64,000 nucleotides of DNA from Psychrobacillus psychrodurans (GTDB lineage Bacteria; Bacillota; Bacilli; Bacillales_A; Planococcaceae), in assembly GCA_900114885.1 (NCBI GenBank), contig FOUN01000011.1, forward strand, positions 62,001 to 126,000, given 5' to 3'. The notes beneath the pieces were generated by a model. The model searched no databases. It saw only the letters and a list, made by a program, of their open reading frames with translations, and was not told the DNA's origin. The translations under genes were made by a program, and so were the position numbers. This document shows positions 16,814 through 25,287 of this stretch, piece after piece; position 1 is the stretch's first letter, and the number at the start of each line of letters is the position of its first letter.

Positions 16814-17794
16814 CTATTCTAAGTAACCTGATAGAATATTCGCATACGGAGAATCTGACGGGATGATTATCATCGTTTCATCTCCAATTGTTTTCTTATA
16901 CGATTCTAAAGTTCTGTAAAGTGAATAGAACTCTGGATCCTTAGAAAAACTTTGGTTATAAATTTTTGCTGCCTCTGCATCCCCTTCAGCCGCTATAATA
17001 GATGCATCTTTATTGGCAGTTGCCAACATTTCACGAACTTCACGGTCTGTTTCAGCTTCAATTCTTCGTTTATCTGCATCACCGGTAGAAAGGAATTTTT
17101 GAGCAATACTTTGTCTTTCAGAAATCATCTCATTGTACACAGATTGCTCATTTTCTTGAGGAAGATCTGTCCGTTTAATACGAACGTCTAGTACTTCAAT
17201 ACCGTAATTATCTTTTTTCAATAATTCATTTACATGACTAGTTATTTGATCATTTAAGCTTCCTCTTGAGGAATTTTCATCGTTAATAATCTCATTATAA
17301 TTTAATTGACCAAGCTCAGAACGAACGACCGAATAGATAAATTCTTCCATACGAGAGCCTGCACCAACTAATGTACCTGCACTAGAAATCATTTCCTTAA
17401 CATTCACTACTCTCCACACTGCATAATTATCAATAATAATTCGACGTTTATCTTTTGTATTTATTTCTGCCTCAGATAATTTATAATTCATTTGATATTT
17501 AGGTACTGTAGTTACAGTCTGAACAAATGGTATTTTCATATGAATCCCAGGAGTATCTTTAACATCTTTGATTTCTCCGAACTGACGAATTACTTTAAAC
17601 TCTCCCTCTTTGACCACAAAGATATTCGCAAGAGCGATAATGAACAAGACAAAAACTAGGAAAATTGCGATAAATGGCTTTGTATATTTTTTGTAATCTA
17701 CAGGTTTTTTTTCTTTAGGGGCGTTACTTGCCTTGTTTTCAACTGTTTTAAATTTCGCTTCTAAATTGGAGAATGGATTTTTGTTTTCAGCCAT
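16814..17794 (-). CDS. hflC: HflC, SPFH-domain membrane protein
   Basis: A 326-residue protein with a cytoplasmic N-terminal tail (about 1-35), one membrane helix (about 37-59) and an SPFH/band 7 domain starting VVKEGEFKVIRQFGEIKDV, then a long Ala/Glu-rich helical region (about 220-280). In E. coli HflC pairs with HflK in a cage around the FtsH protease and modulates membrane protein turnover. Its ATG overlaps the hflK stop (TAATG), implying translational coupling. B. subtilis has no hflKC at this locus, so the pair distinguishes this lineage. Confidence 0.95.
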   Translation of the reverse strand: MAENKNPFSNLEAKFKTVENKASNAPKEKKPVDYKKYTKPFIAIFLVFVLFIIALANIFVVKEGEFKVIRQFGEIKDVKDTPGIHMKIPFVQTVTTVPKYQMNYKLSEAEINTKDKRRIIIDNYAVWRVVNVKEMISSAGTLVGAGSRMEEFIYSVVRSELGQLNYNEIINDENSSRGSLNDQITSHVNELLKKDNYGIEVLDVRIKRTDLPQENEQSVYNEMISERQSIAQKFLSTGDADKRRIEAETDREVREMLATANKDASIIAAEGDAEAAKIYNQSFSKDPEFYSLYRTLESYKKTIGDETMIIIPSDSPYANILSGYLE

Positions 17795-18789
17795 TATTTT
17801 CCGCTCCCTTCTTCTTTTTCTGCCTCTGTTTCAGTAGTCGTAGTTGCTGGTGGAGTCGGTTGTTTACTTGCTTCTAAAGATTGTAGAGGAAGATACTTCA
17901 TCGTTCCACCATCATCATTCATAATATATAAATTAGCATTTGGTAGTACGGCATCTAATGTTTCCATTACTAAACGCTGTTTAGTAATCTCTTTATTATT
18001 TTGGTATTCTGCATATAGCTTATCAAAAAGTGCTACGTCTCCTTTTGCCTGTTCTATACGAGCAGTTTTATACCCATTTGCATTTGAAATGATTGCATCC
18101 TTTTCACCAATTGCTTCACTTAACTTCTGATTTTTGTATTTTTCTGCCTGATTTACTTTTGTATTCTTAGTCTCCTCGGCATCCGTTACTGCAGTAAACG
18201 CAGATCTAACTTCTGCATTTGGAAGCTCTACATCTTGCAGCTTTACTGTTAATACAGTGATCCCTATATCATACTTCTCTATTAAAGAGCGTAATAGATC
18301 ATTTGTGTCACTCTCAATTTGTGCTTTTCCTGAAGTAAGGGCATCATCTATTTTGGAATTCCCAATAACGGAACGAATAGAAGCAGAAGTTGCATCATGA
18401 AGTAACTCTTGTGGGTTTTCAGCATTAAATAAATAAGATTTAGGGTCTGTTATTTTCCATTGAACGACTAAATCAGTTAACACAATATTGTCGTCCCCTG
18501 TAATCATTTTAGTATCCTTATCAAATGATTCGATTTCTCCATCTGCAGATTGGCTATAACCGAATTTCAGACTAAATGTTTCTTTGGAGAGTTTTTCTAC
18601 TGATTGAATTGGCCAAGGCATCTTAAATTTTAAACCCGAATCCACTATTGGTTCACTTGCTTCACCAAATGTGATGACGATTGCTTGTTCCGATTCATCT
18701 ACTGTATACCAAGATGTAAAAACAGCAGATATTAATATAATGCCAATTACACTCATGGCGATAATAGTTAGTAACCTTTTCGTACTCAT
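17794..18789 (-). CDS. hflK: HflK, SPFH-domain membrane protein
   Basis: A 331-residue partner of HflC, with one N-terminal membrane helix (about 7-26), an SPFH domain (WYTVDESEQAIVITFGEA onward), a helical stalk, and a low-complexity Thr/Glu-rich C-terminal tail. Start: ATG after AAAAAGGAGG. It is the first gene of the two-gene unit, directly behind a SigW-type promoter. In B. subtilis SigW controls other SPFH proteins (flotillins), so envelope-stress control of this pair is a reasonable inference. Confidence 0.95.
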   Translation of the reverse strand: MSTKRLLTIIAMSVIGIILISAVFTSWYTVDESEQAIVITFGEASEPIVDSGLKFKMPWPIQSVEKLSKETFSLKFGYSQSADGEIESFDKDTKMITGDDNIVLTDLVVQWKITDPKSYLFNAENPQELLHDATSASIRSVIGNSKIDDALTSGKAQIESDTNDLLRSLIEKYDIGITVLTVKLQDVELPNAEVRSAFTAVTDAEETKNTKVNQAEKYKNQKLSEAIGEKDAIISNANGYKTARIEQAKGDVALFDKLYAEYQNNKEITKQRLVMETLDAVLPNANLYIMNDDGGTMKYLPLQSLEASKQPTPPATTTTETEAEKEEGSGK

Positions 18790-18821
18790 ATTATTTCCTC
18801 CTTTTTATGTATACTTCCTTT

Positions 18822-18848
18822 TACGGTTTAACTTAGTAGTTGGTTTCA
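18822..18848 (-). promoter_or_regulatory. SigW-type promoter of hflK-hflC
   Basis: TGAAAC (18843-18848) and CGTA (18822-18825) are 17 bp apart, matching the SigW consensus. The first bases after TGAAAC (CAACTAC) are close to those of the ysdB promoter (CAAACTAC). Confidence 0.7.
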
Positions 18849-18954
18849 AAAATAATAGAATTGGTTATCTCATACATGTTTTCTATGAATAGCATGTTAA
18901 GTAAACTTTTAGGATTTAGTTGGAAAAATAGATACTTATACATCCTTGTTTTTG

Positions 18955-19470
18955 CTTGAAACAGTAATGTTGATTTTAGCCTCCTAGTCGCTGCGAAAAC
19001 ATATGCTCCTGCGGTTACTCGTCGCAAATACATTGGTCAAACAAAGTTCGACCAATGTATTTCCTGCGGGGTCTTCAGCACAAGCTATCCCGCCAGAGTC
19101 GACACCTTCCACTATAATCAACATAATGTGTAGTACTAAACTCTATGATTTGCCAAGGTGTATCGCTTAGCTTAGTGATAAAAACGTCTGACCGATTAGG
19201 TATACTATTTTATAATGAAAGAAGAAAGTGGATATTCTTTTATCTGAGTCTATTTTATTTGAAGATAAAACACGTATATTTAGAAGGTTTTATATACAAT
19301 TGTTCGTTTATATAAAGTGAAACTAGTTGATTGGAGCACAGCGGCGACTCGAGTGGGAACAGCGCGAGCTGAAGACCCTGGACTGAGCATCACGAGGGAA
19401 GCGGCTGAAGCCGTGCCCACGGAAAGCGTCCGCTCGTAGCGAATTTCAACGGTATATCTACATTTTGTTT
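18955..19470. repeat. Composite repeat A, reversed orientation
   Basis: A left arm (about 18965-19130) carries TGCGGGGTCTTC, TATCCCGCC, GAGTCGAC and ATAATCAA. The spacer includes GATTTGCCAAGGTGTATCGCTTAG, the reverse complement of spacer words at 6575-6603, so the whole element is inverted relative to the 6243 copy. The right arm (about 19325-19460) carries GCGGCGACTC, GAAGACCC, GCCCACGGAAAGCGTCCGC and TTTCAACGGTATAT. A 13-bp inverted repeat (19026-19038 with 19050-19062) is inserted in the left arm. Confidence 0.85.
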
Positions 19471-19524
19471 TTAGAGGATCGGGTATCTTTTACCCCGTTT
19501 TTTTATGTAAAGAGTAATTTCATC

Positions 19525-19620
19525 AAGCCCGCGGAATGCATCCACCTGAAACGGAAACCAGTAGTATTATTCGTTCTTAAATGTCCTGTAAACCCAGTAT
19601 TCATTTTGCATTCTCTCTAT
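19525..19620 (+). repeat. Isolated repeat A tail
   Basis: CCGCGGAATGCATCCACCTG, AACGGAAACCAGTAGTATTATTCG and an outer tail similar to 6745-6800 form the right end of a repeat A arm without the rest of the unit. Confidence 0.7.
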
Positions 19621-19627
19621 AATAAAT

Positions 19628-19656
19628 AAAAAAAGCTAGCAAATGCTAGCTTTTTT
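19628..19656. terminator. Bidirectional terminator after the ATP-grasp gene
   Basis: GCTAGCA (19635-19641) and TGCTAGC (19644-19650) extended by A and T runs on both sides. It would stop phoP-phoR-ligase transcription. Confidence 0.85.
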
Positions 19657-19737
19657 AGGTAAATCGTTTGGAAAAGGGGTCTAATTAAATATAACAAACA
19701 ATTGTAAATCTCCCGTTAATACTTTGTAAATATTTCC

Positions 19738-20952
19738 TTACCAATTATTGTTTTTGTATTTTTTATAATAATTAAACTGCCGAGCAATCAAAAATAATTT
19801 ACGAGTAAAATGCTTGTCCTTTTTGTAAAAGAGTGGATTTCCCCATTTACCGGATTTCAAAAGTCCACTTACTTCTTCTCGAATCTCATCATTTTCAACA
19901 AAGTTCCTTAGCACTATTTTAGGCACTACGGTAAACAAATAATGCTCATTCAATAGAGTAAGTGGTTTTTCCTTTTGATAAATAACATCATCTACAAAAT
20001 ATCTAGCCATATTATGTCCAAGTGCAGTTGTATAGTAACTAGATCTTCCCTGTCTAATGTTTACCTCAAATACTTTAAACTTCCCATCTCGCTCATCAAA
20101 CTTTAGGTCGAAGTTTGCAAAACCGACATAACCTACTGCTTCTAAAAAGTGTTGAAGTTTTTTCATTAACTCCTCATTATATCGAGTAATTAACGCAGTA
20201 TAGTTACCAATTGCAGTGACAGTATGCTCTTGAAGAACCACTTGTGCAAGTGTACTAAGTTGTGCTTGTCCCTTTGAATTCATATAAAATACTGAATCCC
20301 ACATATACGTATCATCCCCTGGAATATAATCCTGAATGATTAGGTCTTCTGTATATCCACTAGCATTTACTTTGTTAATAATATCATCAAGTTCAGCTTT
20401 AGACTCTACACGATAAACTTTTTGCTGACCTGGAAACTTGTTTTTGTAATACATAACACCATTGCTTGGTTTTATAATTAGAGGGAAAAGTACATCTTCG
20501 GTAAATGCTGCTTTTTTTGCACATGAATAATAATACGTCTTAGGTGCATCTATTCCATGCTCTTCACATAGCTTATAGAAATTTGATTTCACAAGTAGAT
20601 TGTTCATTAGTTCTTCTGACATATAGTTAAAAACATACATTTTCTTTAGTGCAACTGCATTTTCAATTATTAATCGTACATAAAAGTCATTTGTTCCTAT
20701 TAGAAGCAATTGTTTGTCTTGCGTTTTATATTTTTGTGCTACTTCAGAAAGAACTTGAACAAAAGAAGATTTATCCCATAAATTTGGTTGAATTTCTATA
20801 TGTTCAATCACGCTACTCCATTTGGTAAAGGACATTTCTTCTTTACCTACTAATATCGGCTTAATGTTGTATTCCTCATGAAAAGAAATCGCCATATTAT
20901 AAGCATTCATATCTGTCCCAATAATTATAGGGATAAAGGGTTGGTTATTCAT
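19738..20952 (-). CDS. ATP-grasp ligase, D-aspartate ligase-like
   Basis: A 404-residue ATP-grasp enzyme: a pre-ATP-grasp domain (IPIIIGTDMNAYNMAISFHEEY), a central lobe (PLIIKPSNGVMYY; IIQDYIPGDD) and a Mg-binding end (FEVNIRQGRSSYY). It resembles the Aslfm group, which adds D-Asp to the peptidoglycan precursor as an interpeptide bridge. Planococcaceae often have D-Asp or D-Glu bridges (A4alpha or A4beta), so a D-Asp or D-Glu ligase is likely; the substrate cannot be read from sequence. It starts 11 bp after phoR, behind GGAGG, so it looks like the last gene of phoP-phoR-ligase. Confidence 0.8.
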   Translation of the reverse strand: MNNQPFIPIIIGTDMNAYNMAISFHEEYNIKPILVGKEEMSFTKWSSVIEHIEIQPNLWDKSSFVQVLSEVAQKYKTQDKQLLLIGTNDFYVRLIIENAVALKKMYVFNYMSEELMNNLLVKSNFYKLCEEHGIDAPKTYYYSCAKKAAFTEDVLFPLIIKPSNGVMYYKNKFPGQQKVYRVESKAELDDIINKVNASGYTEDLIIQDYIPGDDTYMWDSVFYMNSKGQAQLSTLAQVVLQEHTVTAIGNYTALITRYNEELMKKLQHFLEAVGYVGFANFDLKFDERDGKFKVFEVNIRQGRSSYYTTALGHNMARYFVDDVIYQKEKPLTLLNEHYLFTVVPKIVLRNFVENDEIREEVSGLLKSGKWGNPLFYKKDKHFTRKLFLIARQFNYYKKYKNNNW

Positions 20953-20963
20953 AAAGACCTCCG

Positions 20964-22496
20964 TTAACTTTTAACAAGTGGAATCGATACAGTAAAGACA
21001 GTACCTTTTCCTACTTCACTTTCTACTTCTAACAAGCCGTGATGCGCTTCCACTAGATGTTTAACAATTGCTAGACCTAGACCGGTTCCTCCAGAGTTTC
21101 TACTTCTAGCTCTGTCCACTCGGTAAAAACGCTCAAATACTCGGTTAAGCTCTTCTTTTGCTATTCCTATCCCTTCATCTTGGATACGGAATATTCCACA
21201 TTTTTCGTTTTGACTGATAGATATAGTCACGGTTTTATTTTCAGTGGAGTAAGTTAGTGCATTCATCAATAAATTCATCGTTATTTGGATTAAACGATTT
21301 AAATCCCCTAATACAAAGACCGGTTCATCGTATATCGTCTCGAGACGCATATTCTTTTCCTCTACTATATGACTAGTCATTTCTTTACTTCGCTCAACAA
21401 CATCTAATAAGTTGACCTTTTGCAAGTCCACTTCATACCCAACCTGCTCCACTTTTGAAAGATCTAATAAATCATTGATCAGCATTTGAAGTCTATTACT
21501 TTCTTTGTGAATTATTTCAAGGAAAGAAAGTAAAGTTTCTTCGTTTTTATATGCGCCATATAATAATGTTTCTGAAAATCCTTTAATACTTGTAACAGGT
21601 GTTTTCAATTCATGAGATACATTTGCTACAAAATCTTTTCTGACCTGCTCCAATTTCACAAGCTCCGTAATCTCATGCATGACAACCACTATACCAAGCC
21701 ATTTTCCATGTTCACCGATAACTGGCGCACCGTAAGCATCCATGTAATAAGTATGTATGTTTTTCTTTACTGATATTTGTTCCCGATTAGATGCCTCTGT
21801 TAAAAATAATTGATCAATGAACATTTCAATCTTCTTTGGAAGACCAATTTTATTAAACAACTTTCCATCAACGTCTTTGAACGAAATATCAAGCTGTTTA
21901 AGAAAAGCACGATTCACAATGGTGATATACCCGTTACGATCAATCATAATAAGTGCACTGCCCATATTCTCGATTAACGTTTTCAAACGTTCTTTTTCAG
22001 TTTCTCTCATGACGGATATATCATGCAAATTTCGTGCAAGTATATTAATAGAGTTACTCAGCTTGGACATTCCAGAAAATTCATCTTCAAACGCACGAAT
22101 CCGATAATTACCTCTTGCTAATTCCATAGCGGTTTCTGTTAAATGTTCGATTGGCTGAGCAAACTTTTTGAAAATACTTGTCCCTAAAAAAAGTGCAACC
22201 AGAAATGTTATACCTAAAATGATGAATAAGAATAACCATAAGGAATGAGAATCAATCAAATCTGCTCGTGAAAAAGAAGAAGCTAGCTTGTCCCTAATAT
22301 CCCTCTGTTCATCTACTGTTAGTCCTGTTGCGGCTAAATCTTTAGATACTTCCTCTATCTGTGTGTTTATGACTTTTTCAGAAGAATTTTTGGCGTAAAT
22401 AGGAAAAAGCTGTCCAAGTATTAGTCCTAGACAAGCTAATATTAACCCTATCATAATAGAATAAGTTCTAAAAAGTTTGGAATGAAATGATTTCAT
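20964..22496 (-). CDS. phoR: Sensor histidine kinase PhoR
   Basis: A 510-residue membrane kinase of the phosphate-starvation system. Membrane helices are at about 11-34 and 86-106, followed by HAMP (about 108-160), PAS (about 170-280), HisKA with phospho-acceptor H295 in NVSHELKTPV, and HATPase_c (IQDEGIGIAKEEL, GGTGLGLAIVKHLVE). The external loop is only about 50 residues, much shorter than the PDC-type domain of B. subtilis PhoR (579 aa), so the external signal may differ. Its ATG overlaps the phoP stop. Confidence 0.95.
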   Translation of the reverse strand: MKSFHSKLFRTYSIMIGLILACLGLILGQLFPIYAKNSSEKVINTQIEEVSKDLAATGLTVDEQRDIRDKLASSFSRADLIDSHSLWLFLFIILGITFLVALFLGTSIFKKFAQPIEHLTETAMELARGNYRIRAFEDEFSGMSKLSNSINILARNLHDISVMRETEKERLKTLIENMGSALIMIDRNGYITIVNRAFLKQLDISFKDVDGKLFNKIGLPKKIEMFIDQLFLTEASNREQISVKKNIHTYYMDAYGAPVIGEHGKWLGIVVVMHEITELVKLEQVRKDFVANVSHELKTPVTSIKGFSETLLYGAYKNEETLLSFLEIIHKESNRLQMLINDLLDLSKVEQVGYEVDLQKVNLLDVVERSKEMTSHIVEEKNMRLETIYDEPVFVLGDLNRLIQITMNLLMNALTYSTENKTVTISISQNEKCGIFRIQDEGIGIAKEELNRVFERFYRVDRARSRNSGGTGLGLAIVKHLVEAHHGLLEVESEVGKGTVFTVSIPLVKS

Positions 22497-23203
22497 TAGC
22501 TCTTAGGCTCCTCAAACTTGTATCCTAATCCTCTAATTGTTTTGATGAAATTAGGCTTTCTACTATTCTCTTCAATTTTATCACGTAAATGACTAATGTG
22601 GACATCTACTATACGAGTATCTCCCGCAAAATCATAGTTCCATACAGCACTTAAAAGCTGATCGCGTGTTAACACTCTATTTTTGTTTTCTATTAAATAC
22701 ACAAGTAATTCAAATTCTTTTGGAGTAAACTCAATGACTTCATTGTTTAAAAGTACTTCAAAACGTTCTGGAAACACCTGTAACTGCCCAAAAGTATACA
22801 TCTCTTCTATGGTTTTTTCTTGCTTATGCTCTGTAGATAGACTTGAACGACGAATCATTGCTTTTACCCTTGCAGTTACCTCTCTCGGGCTAAAAGGCTT
22901 GGTCATATAATCATCTGCACCTAGTTCAAGTCCTAATACTTTATCGAATTCTTCATCTTTTGCAGTTAACATTATAATAGGTATTTGCACTTTCTTTAAA
23001 CGAAGTTCTTTACAGACTTCCATGCCATCCATATGCGGTAGCATCCAATCCAGTACAATAACCTCTGGCTTTTCTTCTAATGCTTTATTAAGCCCTTCTA
23101 AACCATCACTTGCTGTGATAACTTCAAAACCAGCTTCCTCAAGATTATATTTTAATAAAGTTACAATCGAGCTTTCATCATCCACAACTAATACTTTTCT
23201 CAT
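22496..23203 (-). CDS. phoP: Response regulator PhoP
   Basis: A 235-residue OmpR-family regulator. The receiver domain (1-120) has the acidic pair in VVDDE, the phospho-acceptor Asp in VLDWMLPHMDG, and MLTAK and DDYMTKPF. The C-terminal winged helix is at about 135-233. Phosphorylated by PhoR, it activates phosphate-scavenging and wall-remodelling genes. I choose ATG at 23203, behind TTGGAGG; upstream frame extension is not family sequence. The TAATG overlap with phoR shows coupling. Order mdh-(MaoC)-phoP-phoR follows Bacillus. Confidence 0.97.
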   Translation of the reverse strand: MRKVLVVDDESSIVTLLKYNLEEAGFEVITASDGLEGLNKALEEKPEVIVLDWMLPHMDGMEVCKELRLKKVQIPIIMLTAKDEEFDKVLGLELGADDYMTKPFSPREVTARVKAMIRRSSLSTEHKQEKTIEEMYTFGQLQVFPERFEVLLNNEVIEFTPKEFELLVYLIENKNRVLTRDQLLSAVWNYDFAGDTRIVDVHISHLRDKIEENSRKPNFIKTIRGLGYKFEEPKS

Positions 23204-23260
23204 TTTTTTGCCTCCAAGGTTGATTTGAAACCCCCATTCCAAATCCATTAAGCTATAATC

Positions 23261-23710
23261 TTATTGTTTCTCTAGAATAGGAGGCGTTACATGAAATTCG
23301 CCATCCACAATAATTTCATTTTGGTCATTTCGAGCTATTACTGAAATTACTATATTATTTGATTGTTCTATTATTTCCTTTATTTCAAATGTAAATTCTA
23401 GTATTGAGTAATGGTAAGTAGGTGTTGGAAAACTAATATATTGTTTTGTTATATGTGATCCCGGGCCCGGCAAGTATTTTGAGATAGCAGATGTTATAAT
23501 ACCCGTTAACATAATCGACGGTACGATAGGTTTTTCATATTGAGTCTTAGCCGCAAAATCATGTTGAATATATAAAGGATTGTTATCATTGGTTAGTCCA
23601 AGATATAGAAGCAAGTCTTTGTCCTCTATTTTTTCTGTAAGTGTTAATTTTTCACCTATCTCTATATCCCGTATATGTCTCCCTATTTTTCGAGTTTTCC
23701 CTAATAACAA
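23261..23710 (-). CDS. MaoC-like hotdog protein
   Basis: A 149-residue single hotdog-fold protein. The N-terminal RHIRDIEIGEKLTLTEKIEDKDL leads into the hydration motif-like LTNDNNPLYIQHDFA, with candidate catalytic D/N and H as in (R)-specific enoyl-CoA hydratases. The enzymatic substrate is unknown. TTG at 23710, 8 bases after AAGGGGG, gives MLLGKTRK; upstream residues look untranslated. B. cereus-group genomes carry a homologue between mdh and phoP, from memory. It lies 57 bp upstream of phoP and may be co-transcribed. Confidence 0.8.
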   Translation of the reverse strand: MLLGKTRKIGRHIRDIEIGEKLTLTEKIEDKDLLLYLGLTNDNNPLYIQHDFAAKTQYEKPIVPSIMLTGIITSAISKYLPGPGSHITKQYISFPTPTYHYSILEFTFEIKEIIEQSNNIVISVIARNDQNEIIVDGEFHVTPPILEKQ

Positions 23711-24112
23711 TAGCTGCTCCCCCTTACAAATAGCTAATTCTATATTAACAATAAACCTACACAAAGTGCAAGGTGATGATAGGACCTGTTCCTGTTGGGC
23801 TATCTTTTACCAACCTTAGGTAGCCCTTTTTTTCATAATAATAGCACTAGCAAAAGACATACACAGAAATTTAAGCTCATCACCAGTTTCCGTTGTTCTC
23901 TAAGGGCTTTGGACAAGCATTCCCTCTATGATAGAAAGGTGAGTTTTTAGTGTTATTAATTTTCTTACTATATTAACTAAAACTAATTCTATTATCCTAA
24001 CCTAACTATAAGCTATAGTCACAAAAAGGGGCAAAATTTATGTGCACCACATGGTTTGGTAACATCCTGTTTATCCAAGTGAATTGTAAGCTTTTAAGTA
24101 TTTTCTTATTAA
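23711..24112. other. Gene-free interval upstream of the MaoC-like gene
   Basis: It holds a plus-strand hairpin with a seven-T tail (about 23799-23833: GGGCTATC / GGTAGCCC) that has no plus-strand gene upstream, and at 23888-23925 a copy of one arm of the fold-back element found at 29336-29372. The remainder is AT-rich and uninformative. Confidence 0.55.
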
Positions 24113-24141
24113 AAAAATCGAGTAGGTTTCCCCACTCGATT
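24113..24141 (-). terminator. Terminator of mdh
   Basis: ATCGAGTGGGG and CCTACTCGAT form a stem followed by seven T residues, 17 bp after the mdh stop. Confidence 0.88.
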
Positions 24142-24157
24142 GATACCAGTATTATAG

Positions 24158-25096
24158 TTAAGCTAAAACTTTCATAACAGCTTTGACTGCATCTGCAGAT
24201 TTGTTTAATAATGCTTTTTCATCTTCTGTTAATTCAAGTTCGATAATCTTTTCGATACCACCAGCACCAAGCACTGTTGGAACACCAAGGTAAATTCCAT
24301 CCATACCATATTCGCCCTCTAAATATGCGATAGATGGTAATACACGTTTTTGGTCTTTCAGAATTGCTTCAGCCATTTCCACTAAAGAAGCAGCTGGAGC
24401 ATAGTAAGCAGAACCATTGCCTAAAAGGTTAACGATTTCCGCTCCACCTTTACGTGTACGATCTACAATTTCATCTAAACGAGCAGTGTCAATCAGATTT
24501 TCTAATGGAATTCCACCGGCATAAGAATATCTTACTAATGGAACCATATCGTCACCATGTCCTCCCAGAACAAAACCAGTTACATCTTTAACAGATAGGT
24601 TTAATTCTTTTGCAACAAACGTACGGAAACGTGCAGTATCTAGTACACCAGATTGGCCGATTACGCGTTCTTTTGGTAAGCCAGATTCTTTATAAACTGT
24701 ATAAGTCATCGCATCAACAGGGTTTGTTAATACTAATATTGTTGTATTCGGAGAATACTTAACGATTTCAGATGTAACAGATTTCATAACTTTTTGGTTC
24801 GTTTGAACTAAATCGTCACGGCTCATGCCAGGTTTACGTGCAATACCAGCAGTGATAATTACTAAATCCGAGTCTTTCGTATCTTCATAATTAGAAGTAC
24901 CAATGATATTAGCGTCAAAACCTTGAACTGGTCCGGCTTGCGACATATCCAAAGCCTTACCTTTTGTAGCATTTTCTGCCTGTGGAATGTCTACTAATAC
25001 AACATCACCAAGTTCTTTTTGAGCAAGTAGAAAAGCTGTTGTAGCACCTGTAAATCCGCCACCGATTACTGAAATTTTACTTCTTTTCAATGTCAT
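24158..25096 (-). CDS. mdh: Malate dehydrogenase
   Basis: A 312-residue NAD-dependent dehydrogenase of the LDH-like MDH group. The Rossmann motif is [10 protein letters not shown] (12-21) and the signature [12 protein letters not shown] holds the Asp/Arg pair; the catalytic His is in [11 protein letters not shown]. It oxidizes malate to oxaloacetate. ATG at 25096 follows AAAAGGAG. It lies downstream of icd and citZ as in Bacillus, but about 190 bp of intergenic DNA with a terminator and a repeat fragment separate it from icd. Confidence 0.98.
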   Translation of the reverse strand: MTLKRSKISVIGGGFTGATTAFLLAQKELGDVVLVDIPQAENATKGKALDMSQAGPVQGFDANIIGTSNYEDTKDSDLVIITAGIARKPGMSRDDLVQTNQKVMKSVTSEIVKYSPNTTILVLTNPVDAMTYTVYKESGLPKERVIGQSGVLDTARFRTFVAKELNLSVKDVTGFVLGGHGDDMVPLVRYSYAGGIPLENLIDTARLDEIVDRTRKGGAEIVNLLGNGSAYYAPAASLVEMAEAILKDQKRVLPSIAYLEGEYGMDGIYLGVPTVLGAGGIEKIIELELTEDEKALLNKSADAVKAVMKVLA

Positions 25097-25126
25097 TAGA
25101 AAACTCTCCTTTTATGTTTATTAGTA

Positions 25127-25240
25127 GAACCGGGCTAAAAAGGCCTGTTCTATTAAGCGCACACCTGGAACGGAAATCAGTAATATTATTCGAATCCCGT
25201 GTTCACGGTACATTTTTATATATTCTTGTCTATTAAAGAA
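25127..25240. repeat. Repeat A tail and hairpin between icd and mdh
   Basis: GCGCACACCTGGAACGGAAATCAGTAATATTATTCG (starting near 25157) and CGTGTTCACGGTACATTTTT match the outer end of repeat A. The adjacent hairpin GAACCGGGC/GGCCTGTTC (25127-25150) resembles the hairpin at the same place ahead of thrS (6203-6224). Confidence 0.7.
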
Positions 25241-25264
25241 AAGGAAGGGAAAATTCCCTTCCTT
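25241..25264 (-). terminator. Terminator of citZ-icd
   Basis: AAGGAAGGGAA and TTCCCTTCCTT form an 11-bp stem with a 2-nt loop, followed by a short T run, 24 bp after icd. Confidence 0.8.
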
Positions 25265-25287
25265 AAAAACCAAATCTCATTTTAATA

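Larger units (their letters stand above)
18850..19737. other. Gene-free interval between hflK and the ATP-grasp gene
   Basis: Nearly 900 bp without a gene. It holds a composite repeat A in reversed orientation, an extra repeat tail (19525-19620), a possible plus-strand hairpin with a T run at 19487-19506 and the terminator at 19628-19656. Confidence 0.6.
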
